Of a stretch of DNA of 27,101 nucleotides, positions 1-7,909 are shown one piece after another. The stretch lies in the NCBI RefSeq assembly GCF_007990775.1, contig NZ_BJXB01000046.1, forward strand, positions 1 through 27,101. Direction: 5' to 3'. Both the position numbers and the translations under genes were made by a program. Within the stretch, counting starts at the first letter, position 1; the number at the start of each line of letters is the position of its first letter. The notes under the pieces are model-generated. The model searched no databases and was not told the DNA's origin. It saw nothing but the letters and a program-made list of their open reading frames with translations. Origin of the DNA: Deinococcus cellulosilyticus NBRC 106333 = KACC 11606 (lineage in GTDB: Bacteria; Deinococcota; Deinococci; Deinococcales; Deinococcaceae).

Positions 1-74
1 TTTTTTGTTTTTATCTCCCTGTAAAACCACCTGCAGTTGTGGGTGTGGAACAGGAAAATCAGGCAACAGAAAAC

Positions 75-103
75 TTGACGGTCACCGAAAGTTTTGCTAT
101 TGT
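75..103 (+). promoter_or_regulatory. Promoter of tRNA-Gly
   Basis: TTGACG (75-80), a 17-base spacer and TATTGT (98-103) match a sigma-70 type promoter with ideal spacing. The tRNA begins at 141, leaving a short 5' leader of about 30 bases for RNase P to remove. Confidence 0.7.
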
Positions 104-140
104 CTATGTGCTGATCAGGGGAACCTGAAAGGCAGAACAT

Positions 141-216
141 GCGGGTGTAGCTCAGTTGGTAGAGCGCGACCTTGCCAAGGTTGAGGTCACGAGTTCGAGT
201 CTCGTTACCCGCTCCA
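141..216 (+). tRNA. tRNA-Gly (anticodon GCC)
   Basis: A complete cloverleaf can be folded by eye. The acceptor stem pairs GCGGGTG with TACCCGC, with one G-U pair at its inner end. The anticodon stem is CGACC/GGTTG and closes the loop TTGCCAA, so the anticodon is GCC and reads GGC and GGT glycine codons. The T arm is ACGAG-TTCGAGT-CTCGT. The discriminator base is T213 and the 3' CCA is encoded (214-216). It is a single-gene unit between its own promoter and a strong terminator. Confidence 0.97.
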
Positions 217-221
217 GAATC

Positions 222-253
222 AAAAGACCGGATCTTTCGATCTGGTCTTTTTT
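222..253 (+). terminator. Intrinsic terminator after tRNA-Gly
   Basis: AAAAGACCGGATC and GATCTGGTCTTTT form a long stem around a TTTC loop, with one G-T wobble, running into a T tract. It ends the tRNA transcript before the small membrane protein gene. Confidence 0.9.
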
Positions 254-313
254 ATTGCCTGTATTTTTTATTCTGATGGTTTGAATGTTGAAAAGAGAAG
301 GTATGCTTGAGTC

Positions 314-529
314 ATGATCTCTGATTCCTTTGTGTTTGATCTTCCCACCAAATGGGTGGCTGTGCCTGTGGCTGTGGTTTTAGGACTCGTGATTTATGGA
401 ATTTATACATTGTTGAAAAGCTGGATCAGTGAAAAGTACCATTCTTTGCTTCTGACAGTGCTGGCTTTTGGTCTTGGTCTCGGTGCTCTCGGAGGATGGA
501 TCTGGTATCTGGTGGTCAGTTCTTCTTAA
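314..529 (+). CDS. Small two-helix membrane protein, unknown function
   Basis: A 71-residue protein whose family I do not recognise. Two hydrophobic segments, about residues 14-34 and 44-68, are separated by a short polar loop (KSWISEKYHS), so it is probably an inner membrane hairpin. There is no clear Shine-Dalgarno sequence. Instead a -10-like box, TATGCT (302-307), ends exactly 6 bases before the ATG, so transcription should start at or next to the start codon (leaderless mRNA). The gene stands alone between the tRNA terminator and the RNase Z-like gene. Hydrophobicity pattern and promoter layout support it being real; nothing indicates its job. Confidence 0.65.
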   Translation: MISDSFVFDLPTKWVAVPVAVVLGLVIYGIYTLLKSWISEKYHSLLLTVLAFGLGLGALGGWIWYLVVSSS

Positions 530-562
530 AAGATGCTGGATGTTCTGTAAAATGACTGCACA

Positions 563-1570
563 ATGAGCATTCATTTTCAGGTGCTGGGCCAGATGGGCAT
601 GGACAATGCACTTCTGGTCAAATTGGAAAATTACCGCAAGCTGGAACGCCTGCTGTTTGATTGTGGGGACCGAACCCTCAGTGACCTTCCTTATTCGGAC
701 CTTCTGGGGATAGACCACCTGTTCTTTTCGCATCTGCATGTGGATCATGTTTCAGGATTTGATGCTTACTTCAGGGCGAATTTCAACCGGACCAGCAAAG
801 AGAACCACATCTGGGGGCCTCCCGAAACCGCTCGCATCATGCAGCACCGTTTTCAGGGGTACATGTGGAATCTGGCGGAGCAGTATGGCACGGTGTGGCA
901 GGTGCATGAAGTGTTTCCTGAGCACGTTCACACCTACTGTTTTGAGACTGCTGAGGGATTCAGAATCGCCCACGATCTGGGGCAGGTGAAGCACCAGGGG
1001 GTGATCCTGGATCAGGAGCAGTATCAGGTGAGGGCCATCACCCTGGACCACCAGACGCCCTGTCTGGGGTTTGCGGTGCATGAACGGGCCAAAACCCGCA
1101 TTGATCTTTCAAAGCTGTCAGATCTGGGTTTGCGGTCTGGAAAATGGCTGGAGCTTTTGAAGGATTTTCATTTCTCTGAAGAAAGCATTGAAGTGGATGG
1201 GAAGCAATATTCAATGGCTTTTCTCAAGGAGAAACTGCTGATGGGGCATCCCAGAGGGGGGCTGGCTTACCTCACGGACTTTCTGCTGACCCCTGAGGCA
1301 CTGGGTGACCTCAGGGGTTTTCTGCAACATGTGGATGTGCTGATTTGTGAAGGGCAGTACCTGCATGAAGATCTGGCACGGGCGAGGCGCAATTTTCACC
1401 TGACCAGTCGGCAGGCAGCACAGATTGCTCTGGAGGCTGGAATTCACAAGCTGGTGCTCATGCATGTCTCGAAACGGTATGAAGCTGCCCAGTGGCAGAG
1501 GTTGCTCTCTGAAGCACAGGAGGTTTTTGTCAACACGGCTTTTCCAGAGCACTGGGCAGAGATGTCATAA
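563..1570 (+). CDS. Metallo-beta-lactamase-fold hydrolase, ribonuclease Z family
   Basis: A 335-residue cytoplasmic protein of the RNase Z/ElaC branch of the metallo-beta-lactamase fold. The zinc motif HxHxDH is intact (H57, H59, D61, H62 in SHLHVDH). A second histidine segment, LDHQTPCLGF, and the C-terminal LMHVSKRY correspond to the later metal ligands and the HxSxRY element of the RNase Z family. RNase Z removes 3' trailers from tRNA precursors lacking CCA, but the tRNA in this window encodes CCA, so the true substrate is uncertain. A TAAAAT box (548-553) sits 9 bases before the ATG, implying a very short leader. The K+ channel gene follows after 9 bases and is probably co-transcribed. 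Confidence 0.85.
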   Translation: MSIHFQVLGQMGMDNALLVKLENYRKLERLLFDCGDRTLSDLPYSDLLGIDHLFFSHLHVDHVSGFDAYFRANFNRTSKENHIWGPPETARIMQHRFQGYMWNLAEQYGTVWQVHEVFPEHVHTYCFETAEGFRIAHDLGQVKHQGVILDQEQYQVRAITLDHQTPCLGFAVHERAKTRIDLSKLSDLGLRSGKWLELLKDFHFSEESIEVDGKQYSMAFLKEKLLMGHPRGGLAYLTDFLLTPEALGDLRGFLQHVDVLICEGQYLHEDLARARRNFHLTSRQAAQIALEAGIHKLVLMHVSKRYEAAQWQRLLSEAQEVFVNTAFPEHWAEMS

Positions 1571-1579
1571 ACTCAGGTC

Positions 1580-2311
1580 ATGCAAGTCCATCAGATGCGT
1601 GCCTACCACAGGCTTGAACGTTTCACCGAAGTGCCCATGCTGGTTCTGGCCATTGTCTACCTGTTGCTGGAGATTTTTCCGCAGGTCATCAGCGTCTCCA
1701 CGGAAGTGCTGCGATTGGTTGAAGGGGTGGAGTGGTTCATCTGGGCACTTTTTGCACTGGAATTGATCTCCAAATTCTACCTGTACCCCAACAAATTGCG
1801 TTTTCTGACCACCCACTGGGCAGATGTTCTGATTGTCACCATGCCTTTTCTGCGGCCACTGCGGCTTCTGAAGATTCTGGTGATCCTGTACCGCACCTGG
1901 AAGCGCTCCAGACGGCTTTTCCGGCAGCGTGCCCTGAATTTCGTTGGCCTGATGAGCGTGCTGGTTGTGGCGATTTCCGCAGGCCTGGTGCTGGTTTTTG
2001 AAAAAGGTCAGGGAGGAACCATCAACAGTTATCAGGACGCCCTGTGGTGGGCGGTCACCACCATCACCACGGTGGGTTATGGGGACAAGTTTCCTGTGAC
2101 GCCAGCAGGACGCGGGGTGGCGATTTTTCTGATGTTCACAGGAATCACCCTGTTCGGACTGCTGACCGCCACAGTTGCAGCTTTTTTTGTGGATGACGAG
2201 AAAGAGCCCCAGGACCAGGAGGTGCATGACCGTCTGGTTCGCCTGGAAGCACATGTGTTGGAACTGAAAGCCCTGCTGAAAGAAAAGCAGGGCCGTGAGG
2301 ACAGCCTCTAG
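1580..2311 (+). CDS. Voltage-gated-type potassium channel subunit
   Basis: A 243-residue integral membrane protein of the 6-helix ion channel family. The K+ selectivity filter TVGYGD is at residues 164-169, after a pore helix (YQDALWWAVTTIT). Upstream are four hydrophobic segments and an arginine-rich S4-like stretch (RPLRLLKILVILYRTWKRSRR, about 92-112). The final segment, residues 214-236, is charged with heptad-like leucines (VHDRLVRLEAHVLELKALL) and probably forms a tetramerising coiled coil. A tetramer would pass K+ through the inner membrane. It starts 9 bases after the RNase Z-like gene, and its last 4 bases overlap the end of the convergent PPOX gene, so there is no room for a terminator between them. 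Confidence 0.92.
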   Translation: MQVHQMRAYHRLERFTEVPMLVLAIVYLLLEIFPQVISVSTEVLRLVEGVEWFIWALFALELISKFYLYPNKLRFLTTHWADVLIVTMPFLRPLRLLKILVILYRTWKRSRRLFRQRALNFVGLMSVLVVAISAGLVLVFEKGQGGTINSYQDALWWAVTTITTVGYGDKFPVTPAGRGVAIFLMFTGITLFGLLTATVAAFFVDDEKEPQDQEVHDRLVRLEAHVLELKALLKEKQGREDSL

Positions 2312-2853
2312 GGTTCAAAAATGTGGGTGGGTTTTCCATCCAGACTGAGGGTGTTTTTCTGTTCCCAGTAGGCATGCATCTGTTCAGGGGACTTTTTCTC
2401 TGCCCACCGGTTCAATTCCTCGCGCTCATCCCGATAATCGAAGAATGGCACCGCCATGCCGCAGGAGGTCTGGACCAGATCCACATCCACCACGAAGATC
2501 TGGCGGGTGCCCGGGAAAGTGGGGAAGAGGGCGAGCAATTCAGGCCATTCGGGGTCATAAGCGTGGTAGACCCTGGCTTTGCCGTACAGCCTCAGAATCA
2601 TGGGGGGGCCTTCAAAGGCACAGAACATCACGGTCATGCGCCCGTTTTCCAGCACATGTGCTGCGGATTCATTGCCGCTTCCCGTCACATTGAGCCAGGC
2701 GACCCGGTTGGGCCCCAGAACCCTCAGAGAGTCCATTCCTTTGGGGGAGAGGTTGACGTGGCCTTCTGCACCAGCGGTGCCCACGAAGAAGATCTTTTGT
2801 TTTTCAATGAAGTCCTGCAATGTTCCTGTGATGCTGTCCAGTTTCTTGCCCAT
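2308..2853 (-). CDS. Pyridoxamine 5'-phosphate oxidase-family flavoprotein
   Basis: A 181-residue protein with the split-barrel FMN-binding fold of the PPOX family. The N-terminal strands (KIFFVGTAGAEGHVNLSPKG, about 21-40) and the following RVAWLNVTGSGNESAAHVLENGRMTVMFCAFEG are typical of the PPOX-like subgroup in which the oxidase substrate is not known. It may use FMN, F420 or heme, and the sequence alone cannot decide. TATGAT (2860-2865 on the minus strand) ends 6 bases before the ATG, so the transcript should be leaderless. It is divergent from the SanA-like gene, with very little space between the two. Confidence 0.85.
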   Translation of the reverse strand: MGKKLDSITGTLQDFIEKQKIFFVGTAGAEGHVNLSPKGMDSLRVLGPNRVAWLNVTGSGNESAAHVLENGRMTVMFCAFEGPPMILRLYGKARVYHAYDPEWPELLALFPTFPGTRQIFVVDVDLVQTSCGMAVPFFDYRDEREELNRWAEKKSPEQMHAYWEQKNTLSLDGKPTHIFEP

Positions 2854-2890
2854 CTTGCCATCATAGGTGGCTTTTACACTGAAGTTTGAG

Positions 2891-3541
2891 ATGAGATCAA
2901 GAATTGGATTGTGGGCAGGGGTTTGTCTGGGTGTTTTGCTGCTGGGTGGGTTGAGCCTGCCTGTTTCTGACCGTGTTGTTCAGCGTGCTGCAGAAGGCAG
3001 CCTTTTTGATGATGTTTCACAGGTGCCGCACAGGAAGGTGGGTTTGCTGCTGGGCACCTCCAAATTTGTGGGGGAGCGGATCAACCTGTTCTACCAGTAT
3101 CGCCTGGATGCTGCTGTGGAGCTGTACCAGAGCCAAAAAATCGATTATGTGCTGGTGACTGGAGACAACTCCACAGTCCAGTACGATGAGCCCACCACCA
3201 TGAGAAATGATCTGGTGCAGAGGGGCATTCCAGAGGACCACATTGTGCTGGATTACGCTGGGTTTCGCACCCTGGACTCTGTGGTGCGTGCGAACAGGGT
3301 GTTTGGACAGGAGGCGTTCACGGTGATCTCGCAGAAGTTCCACAACGAGCGTGCGGTGTATCTGGCGCGTGCCCATGGTCTGGACGCCATTGGGTTCAAT
3401 GCCCAGGATGTGGGTGGATACGGTGGAATGAGGGTTCTGCTGAGAGAGCAATTTGCACGTCTGGCCGCCATTCTGGATGTGAAAGTGCTCAACACCCAGC
3501 CCAAATTTCTGGGGGAGCCCATTCAGATCGGAAAAAGATGA
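2891..3541 (+). CDS. SanA/YdcF-type DUF218 envelope protein
   Basis: A 216-residue protein with an N-terminal membrane anchor (about residues 5-24) and a DUF218 domain. The domain shows the family hallmarks: an early beta-strand (GLLLGTSK), VLVTGD followed by the acidic DEPTTM region, GIP..H, and FTVISQKFHNERAVYLAR near the middle. E. coli SanA contributes to the envelope barrier against vancomycin at high temperature; the biochemical activity is unknown. I chose ATG 2891 because GAAG lies 6 bases upstream and the protein then begins with a basic residue and a helix. A GTG at 2867 would add 8 residues but has no ribosome site. Confidence 0.85.
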   Translation: MRSRIGLWAGVCLGVLLLGGLSLPVSDRVVQRAAEGSLFDDVSQVPHRKVGLLLGTSKFVGERINLFYQYRLDAAVELYQSQKIDYVLVTGDNSTVQYDEPTTMRNDLVQRGIPEDHIVLDYAGFRTLDSVVRANRVFGQEAFTVISQKFHNERAVYLARAHGLDAIGFNAQDVGGYGGMRVLLREQFARLAAILDVKVLNTQPKFLGEPIQIGKR

Positions 3542-3542
3542 C

Positions 3543-3562
3543 CCTCTGGTTTTGAGGGGGCC
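3543..3562. terminator. Weak hairpin between convergent genes
   Basis: CCCTC-N7-GAGGG lies between the ends of the SanA-like and ligase genes. On the minus strand it is followed at a short distance by a CTTTTT run, so it could end the ligase transcript. The plus-strand side has no T tract. Confidence 0.35.
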
Positions 3563-3595
3563 TGTGGAAGTGTTTAAAAAGCACAGACGGATGCT

Positions 3596-5116
3596 TTAAA
3601 TCCGGGGCAACCTGTTGTAATCCACTTTGGCGTTGTGTCTGCGGTCCAGTGGAATTTCTGAGATGCTCTCAAAGGCGTCCAGATCTGCCCACTGAAGCAT
3701 GGCTTGCAAACCTGCAGGATCTGGGGAACCTTTCCATTGCACATACAAAACCCGTTTTCCCTGCTGTACGGTCAGTGCGGCCCGCTTGACCGCAGGATGG
3801 TTCTGGGCGGCCACCTCCACACTGAAAGGATAAAGGGTGCCCCTGGCGTCCTGCACACGGGCTCCGCAGCGTCCCAGGAGCCAGAGGCGGCCTTGCAGAT
3901 CAAGGTATCCTGCGTCGCCCGTGCGGTGCCAGGAGAGGCCCGTTTCGTCGGTCCATTTGGTTTCCTGATTGCCTGAAGGGTCAAGGTAACCCTTCAGGAC
4001 ATGGTCACCCGTGACCACAATTTCCCCGGTCTGCATGGGGGGAAGGGCTGCATCTTCAAAAGCCTGACGGCTCTGGTAGGGGAAAGGTTTTCCATGCTGA
4101 TCTGGAAGTATCCTGAGCTGGATTTCTGAAACGGGACGACCTGCCAGCAACCCTTTGCCTGAGCGCATCTGCTCAAAATCCTGCGGGGTGATGTCAGTGT
4201 AGGCCTGTTCGGCAATCGGTTCGGCTTCTGTGGAGCCGTAGACACTGTACACCTCGGCCTGGGACTGCTTTCTGAACAGGTCCAGTTGGTAGGGAAACAC
4301 GGGGGCCCCTCCCACATAAATCCGCCTGAAGGGGAGTTCTCCCTTTTCTGCAAGGCGTTCCACAAAGGCAGGAGAGGCCGCCACCGTGAGGGGTCTGTGG
4401 GTTTCCAGTTGTCTCATGACGGGTCCAGCATCAATGAAACCGGGCCTTGCCAGTTTTGCGGCGGGAATCAGGGCGGTGCCTCCTGCAGCCAGAACGGTCA
4501 GGGTGACCACAGCCAGGGTGCACAGGTGAACCCCTTCGGGTTCCAGTTGCAGGGTGTGTTGCAGGGCCTGGTTCTGGGCCAGCAGAAACCCGTGAGACCT
4601 GGAAGCTGCTTTGGGTCTGGAGGTGCTTCCCGAGGTGAAGGTGATCAGGGCAGGATCATCGGCATCCAGCAAGAGGGCTTCCACTTTTGAGGCCTGCAGT
4701 TCTTTCCATCTGTGGGTGAAAGGCAGCCATCCGGAAGTCACCAGATGTTTTGGGACCTGCCTCAATTCTGGGCTGAGCAGGCGCAGGAGGTGGGCTTTTG
4801 GGATGCCCACGAAAACTTCGGGGCGTGTGGCAGACACCCCATGCCTGAAATTCGCTGTGCCTGCTCCGGGATCAATGACCACGGCCACCCCACCCAGTTT
4901 CCAGATGGCGGCGAGTGTGGCATACAGTTCCGGTCCTATGGGAATGAGCACCAGAACACGGGTTCCTTTTGATACCCCGAGTTTTTGCAGTTGCCGGGCC
5001 ATGCTGTTTGATCGGTCTTCCAGTTGCTGGTAAGTGGTGGTGCCCCGGGCTGTGATCAGGGCGGGACGCTCCGGGTGGCTCTGTGCATGCTGGGTCAGAA
5101 TCAGGCTTAAATTCAT
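3596..5116 (-). CDS. AMP-forming acyl ligase, OleC-like
   Basis: A 506-residue ANL-superfamily enzyme that adenylates a carboxylate with ATP. The P-loop motif is TSGSTSRPK (161-169). GGAPVFP (269-275) and YGSTEAEPI (293-301) are typical of the OleC-like subgroup. The hinge and ribose-binding region is WHRTGDAGYLD (396-406). The C-terminal RRHNAKVDYNRL (492-503) carries the catalytic Lys at 497. OleC converts beta-hydroxy acids to beta-lactones in olefin synthesis, but no OleA, OleB or OleD gene lies nearby, so the substrate is unknown. The P-loop has Ser-Arg where Gly-x usually follows the threonine. The start is ATG 5116, with a TACACT box 8 bases upstream. It is divergent from the YczE-like gene across a palindromic operator candidate. 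Confidence 0.85.
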   Translation of the reverse strand: MNLSLILTQHAQSHPERPALITARGTTTYQQLEDRSNSMARQLQKLGVSKGTRVLVLIPIGPELYATLAAIWKLGGVAVVIDPGAGTANFRHGVSATRPEVFVGIPKAHLLRLLSPELRQVPKHLVTSGWLPFTHRWKELQASKVEALLLDADDPALITFTSGSTSRPKAASRSHGFLLAQNQALQHTLQLEPEGVHLCTLAVVTLTVLAAGGTALIPAAKLARPGFIDAGPVMRQLETHRPLTVAASPAFVERLAEKGELPFRRIYVGGAPVFPYQLDLFRKQSQAEVYSVYGSTEAEPIAEQAYTDITPQDFEQMRSGKGLLAGRPVSEIQLRILPDQHGKPFPYQSRQAFEDAALPPMQTGEIVVTGDHVLKGYLDPSGNQETKWTDETGLSWHRTGDAGYLDLQGRLWLLGRCGARVQDARGTLYPFSVEVAAQNHPAVKRAALTVQQGKRVLYVQWKGSPDPAGLQAMLQWADLDAFESISEIPLDRRHNAKVDYNRLPRI

Positions 5117-5172
5117 TGCTTCTCAGTGTAGTGGAGAGGCACAGCCCTGGCAGTGCCCTGAAATGATATCAA

Positions 5173-5215
5173 TTGAGATTCTATAGGATAACGTTACTGT
5201 GGAGTGCACAGTAAC
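5173..5215. promoter_or_regulatory. Candidate promoter with 23-base palindromic operator
   Basis: GTTACTGTG (5193-5201), 5 bases and CACAGTAAC (5207-5215) form a perfect 9-base inverted repeat. It overlaps a plus-strand promoter candidate, TTGAGA (5173-5178), N16, TACTGT (5195-5200). The position between two divergent genes fits binding of a dimeric repressor. No regulator gene is adjacent. Confidence 0.5.
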
Positions 5216-5278
5216 AATCCCGAAATCGGCTGTTGTGTCTATGTTTTGTGCTCCAGATTCCCGGTACCATGAACACTG

Positions 5279-5893
5279 ATGCTGTCTCCCACCCTGAACG
5301 TCAAAAGCTGGTCCTTCCCTTCCCGATTTGTGATGCTGCTCTGTGGTCTGGTGGTGTGCTCTGTGGCCATTGCCCTCATGCTCAATGCCCAGGTGGGCCT
5401 GTCTCCCTGGGATGCCCTGCACCAGGGCATCAGCCACCACACGCCGCTTTCCGTGGGTCAGACCACCATCCTGATGGGCCTGGTGGTCCTGGGGGTATCC
5501 TGGGCCTTTTTGCGGCACCCTGTGGGGGTGGGAACCGTACTGAACATGGCCCTGATTGGTCTGTTCATTGACCTGAGCCTGCCTCATTTGCCTCATCCTT
5601 CCGTGCTGTGGGAACAGTGGGTGCAGTTTCTGCTGGGTGTGGTGGTGCTCGGGGTGGGAACAGGGATGTACGTGTCGTCTGCACTCGGGGCAGGACCGAG
5701 AGACGGCCTGGTGATTGCGCTGAGCCAGAACACCCGCTGGGGGGTCAAGCGCATCCGCACCGCCATTGAGATGGTGGTGTTGCTGGCCGGATTTCTGCTG
5801 GGAGGCAGTGTGGGCTGGGGAACGCTGGCTTTCGCTCTGCTGGTGGGGCCTGCCATGTCGCTGGGGATGCGGCTTTTCGGGGTCAGAAAGTAA
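5279..5893 (+). CDS. YczE/YitT-like integral membrane protein
   Basis: A 204-residue multi-helix membrane protein. Five hydrophobic segments can be seen, including FVMLLCGLVVCSVAIALML near residue 17 and QFLLGVVVLGVGTGMYVSSAL near residue 117. The repeated signatures VGLSPWDALHQGIS and LGAGPRDGLVIALS, each after a helix, are characteristic of the YczE/YyaS family, whose two halves are internally related. The molecular function of this family is not established; transport is a reasonable guess. The start is uncertain: ATG 5279 has no ribosome site, but a TACCAT box (5265-5270) 8 bases upstream would give a nearly leaderless mRNA. The palindrome at 5193-5215 lies upstream. Confidence 0.8.
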   Translation: MLSPTLNVKSWSFPSRFVMLLCGLVVCSVAIALMLNAQVGLSPWDALHQGISHHTPLSVGQTTILMGLVVLGVSWAFLRHPVGVGTVLNMALIGLFIDLSLPHLPHPSVLWEQWVQFLLGVVVLGVGTGMYVSSALGAGPRDGLVIALSQNTRWGVKRIRTAIEMVVLLAGFLLGGSVGWGTLAFALLVGPAMSLGMRLFGVRK

Positions 5894-5960
5894 GCGGGCA
5901 CCCTCGCGATAGGCAATTGCCCTCTTTTTTTCTGTGCCTCTCACCCCTCAGAATAAGACC

Positions 5961-7325
5961 ATGCATTTTGAGGCGCTGGACACATTGAAAGCCCTTTTTT
6001 CCAACCAGATGAGTGTGGCCCCGAGCGTGCTGGAATCCCACTCCAGAGATGAGTCTTACCCGGAAAGCCACCTTCCAGATGTGGTGGTTTTCGCAGAATC
6101 GGAAGCCGATGTCCTGAAGGTGCTCGAAGTGGCCCGCACCCATCAGGTGCCGGTGGTGCCTTTTGCTGTGGGAAGCAGCATTGAAGGGCAGGTGGTGCCC
6201 GTGCACGGAGGCATCAGTCTGGACCTGAGCCGCATGAACCGGGTGCTGCAGATCCACCAGAGTGATTTCAGTGCAGTGGTTCAGCCAGGGGTGCTGTACC
6301 CGGAGCTTTCCAGACAGGCCCGTCCTTATGGGCTGTTTTTTGCTGTTGATCCCGGTGCAGATGCCTCGCTGGGAGGGATGGCCTCCACCAATGCCTCGGG
6401 CACAGGAGCGGTGAAGTATGGCACCATGCGCGATCAGGTGCTGGACATGCGGGTGGCCCTGATTTCCGGTGAGGTGATCCGTGTGGGAGCCAAATCCCGC
6501 AAGACCAGTGCAGGATACGACCTCAGGCACCTGTTCATCGGGGCGGAAGGGACGCTGGGGGTGATCACAGAATTGACCGTGAAACTGCATCCTCTTCCGG
6601 TGGCAGTGGCAGTGGCCAAGGTGACTTTTGAGTCCGTGCAGGACGCCGTGAACTGCGCTGTCACCGTGATGGGGGCAGGTCTCAGTCCGGAACGCATTGA
6701 ACTGGTGGATGCCCGCGCCGTGCAGGCCGTGAACCAGTACAAAGGCACCCACCATCCCGAGACGCCCACCCTGTGGATTGAACTGTCCGCAAGTGGAGAG
6801 GTGCTGTTGCGCGAAAACCTGGAGATCCTCAGGGAGTGCTGCATGGAATCCTACGCCACCAGCTTTATTCTGGCGCGTGAGGAATCCGAGCGGCGCGAAC
6901 TCTGGGAGTCCAGACACCACGCTTTTTATGCCCTCAAGCGCCTCCATCCCGAGCACGATTCCCACACCACCGACCTGTGTGTTCCCATCTCCAGGCTACC
7001 CGAAGTGGTGCAGCACACCGAGGAGCTCTGCAAGGCACATGGTCTGGACGCCGTTTTGCTGGGTCATGTGGGAGATGGCAATTACCATGTGCTCTTTCAT
7101 GGGGATGCAAAGAATCCTGCCCAGTGGGAGAGCATCCTGCAGGTTTCAGACCTGATGGTGCAGAAGGCCCTGGAGGTGGGAGGCACCTGCACCGGAGAGC
7201 ACGGAATTGGCCTCAGGAAAAGAAAACACCTGACCCAGGAGCATGGAGACCTGATTCCCTTCATGCGGGGCATCAAGCACCTGTTTGACCCACAGAACCT
7301 GCTGAATCCAGGGAAGATTTTTTAG
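5961..7325 (+). CDS. FAD-linked oxidase, D-lactate dehydrogenase (GlcD/LDHD) type
   Basis: A 454-residue enzyme of the vanillyl-alcohol oxidase flavoprotein fold. The N-terminal half has the FAD pyrophosphate-binding region VPFAVGSSIEGQ and later GGMASTNASGTGAVKYGTMRDQV and GAEGTLGVITE, all hallmarks of the family. The C-terminal domain has LLGHVGDGNYHVLF and GGTCTGEHGIGLRK, which carry the conserved histidines of 2-hydroxyacid dehydrogenases. It probably oxidises D-lactate or a similar 2-hydroxyacid to the keto acid and passes electrons to a quinone or cytochrome. I prefer ATG 5961, because CAGAAT (5949-5954) ends 6 bases upstream as in other leaderless genes here. A GTG at 5934 would add 9 residues without support. 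It ends in a 4-base convergent overlap with the next gene. Confidence 0.9.
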   Translation: MHFEALDTLKALFSNQMSVAPSVLESHSRDESYPESHLPDVVVFAESEADVLKVLEVARTHQVPVVPFAVGSSIEGQVVPVHGGISLDLSRMNRVLQIHQSDFSAVVQPGVLYPELSRQARPYGLFFAVDPGADASLGGMASTNASGTGAVKYGTMRDQVLDMRVALISGEVIRVGAKSRKTSAGYDLRHLFIGAEGTLGVITELTVKLHPLPVAVAVAKVTFESVQDAVNCAVTVMGAGLSPERIELVDARAVQAVNQYKGTHHPETPTLWIELSASGEVLLRENLEILRECCMESYATSFILAREESERRELWESRHHAFYALKRLHPEHDSHTTDLCVPISRLPEVVQHTEELCKAHGLDAVLLGHVGDGNYHVLFHGDAKNPAQWESILQVSDLMVQKALEVGGTCTGEHGIGLRKRKHLTQEHGDLIPFMRGIKHLFDPQNLLNPGKIF

Positions 7326-7888
7326 TCTGTCCCCACGCCCCAGGGCAGCACATTGGGCCGGCTGCCAGAAAACAGCACCTGATCAATTTTCCAGCGCGCG
7401 TTCTTCAGCCGGGTCAGTTTGAACGTGAGTTGTCGAGGCACCACAGCATTCTGGGCCTGTAGGGTGGCTGTGGTGCCCTGCACCTTGCTGTTCTGGATGT
7501 TCGAGGCCTTCAGCTGAAAAGGCAGGCCTTGCAGTTGTTCTGCTGCCAGCATCACCCGGTCAAATTGCAGGCTGAGGTCCAGCATCACTTCGGATTCTTC
7601 CGGAGCATCCAGAATGCCGGATGCCTTCACGATGTCGGTGCCTGACCCTCTGAGGATCTGGGTGAAATCAAAAGCCATCAGGTGGCTGGCCCAGGCCTGT
7701 TGTGCACGGGGAGAAAGACAATAAAAAACAGTCAGGTAATCACTTTTCTGATATGCCTGCAAGAAGAGAGAAGTGGTCTTCTGGGGTGTGCTGAAATCCA
7801 GTCCATCATAGTAGGTTCGTGCTTTCTGGGAGAGGCCTGAACCCAGGAGACCCGCAAGCAAAAGAAAAGAAAGAGGTTTCAACAGCAT
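7322..7888 (-). CDS. Secreted protein of unknown function
   Basis: A 188-residue protein I cannot assign to a family. Residues 1-20 (MLLKPLSFLLLAGLLGSGLS) look like a signal peptide without a lipobox cysteine, so it is probably exported and soluble or periplasmic. After that, FSTPQKTTSLFLQAYQKSDY resembles the opening of NTF2-like domains in secreted proteins, and the mature part alternates helix and beta-rich stretches. That resemblance is only an impression. A TACACT box (7895-7900, minus strand) ends exactly 6 bases before the ATG, indicating a leaderless transcript. It is convergent with the FAD oxidase gene, and its stop codon overlaps that gene's stop. Confidence 0.7.
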   Translation of the reverse strand: MLLKPLSFLLLAGLLGSGLSQKARTYYDGLDFSTPQKTTSLFLQAYQKSDYLTVFYCLSPRAQQAWASHLMAFDFTQILRGSGTDIVKASGILDAPEESEVMLDLSLQFDRVMLAAEQLQGLPFQLKASNIQNSKVQGTTATLQAQNAVVPRQLTFKLTRLKNARWKIDQVLFSGSRPNVLPWGVGTD

Positions 7889-7909
7889 GACCCAAGTGTA
7901 ACGGTTTTG

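Noticed and set aside
5123..5944. 273-codon minus-strand frame opposite the YczE-like gene
   Set aside because: His/Gln-rich product with no hydrophobic or domain pattern, and it crosses the operator region.
5883..6965. 360-codon open frame on the minus strand opposite the FAD oxidase
   Set aside because: The sequence is rich in His, Gln and Gly without domain structure; it is the shadow of a well-supported gene.
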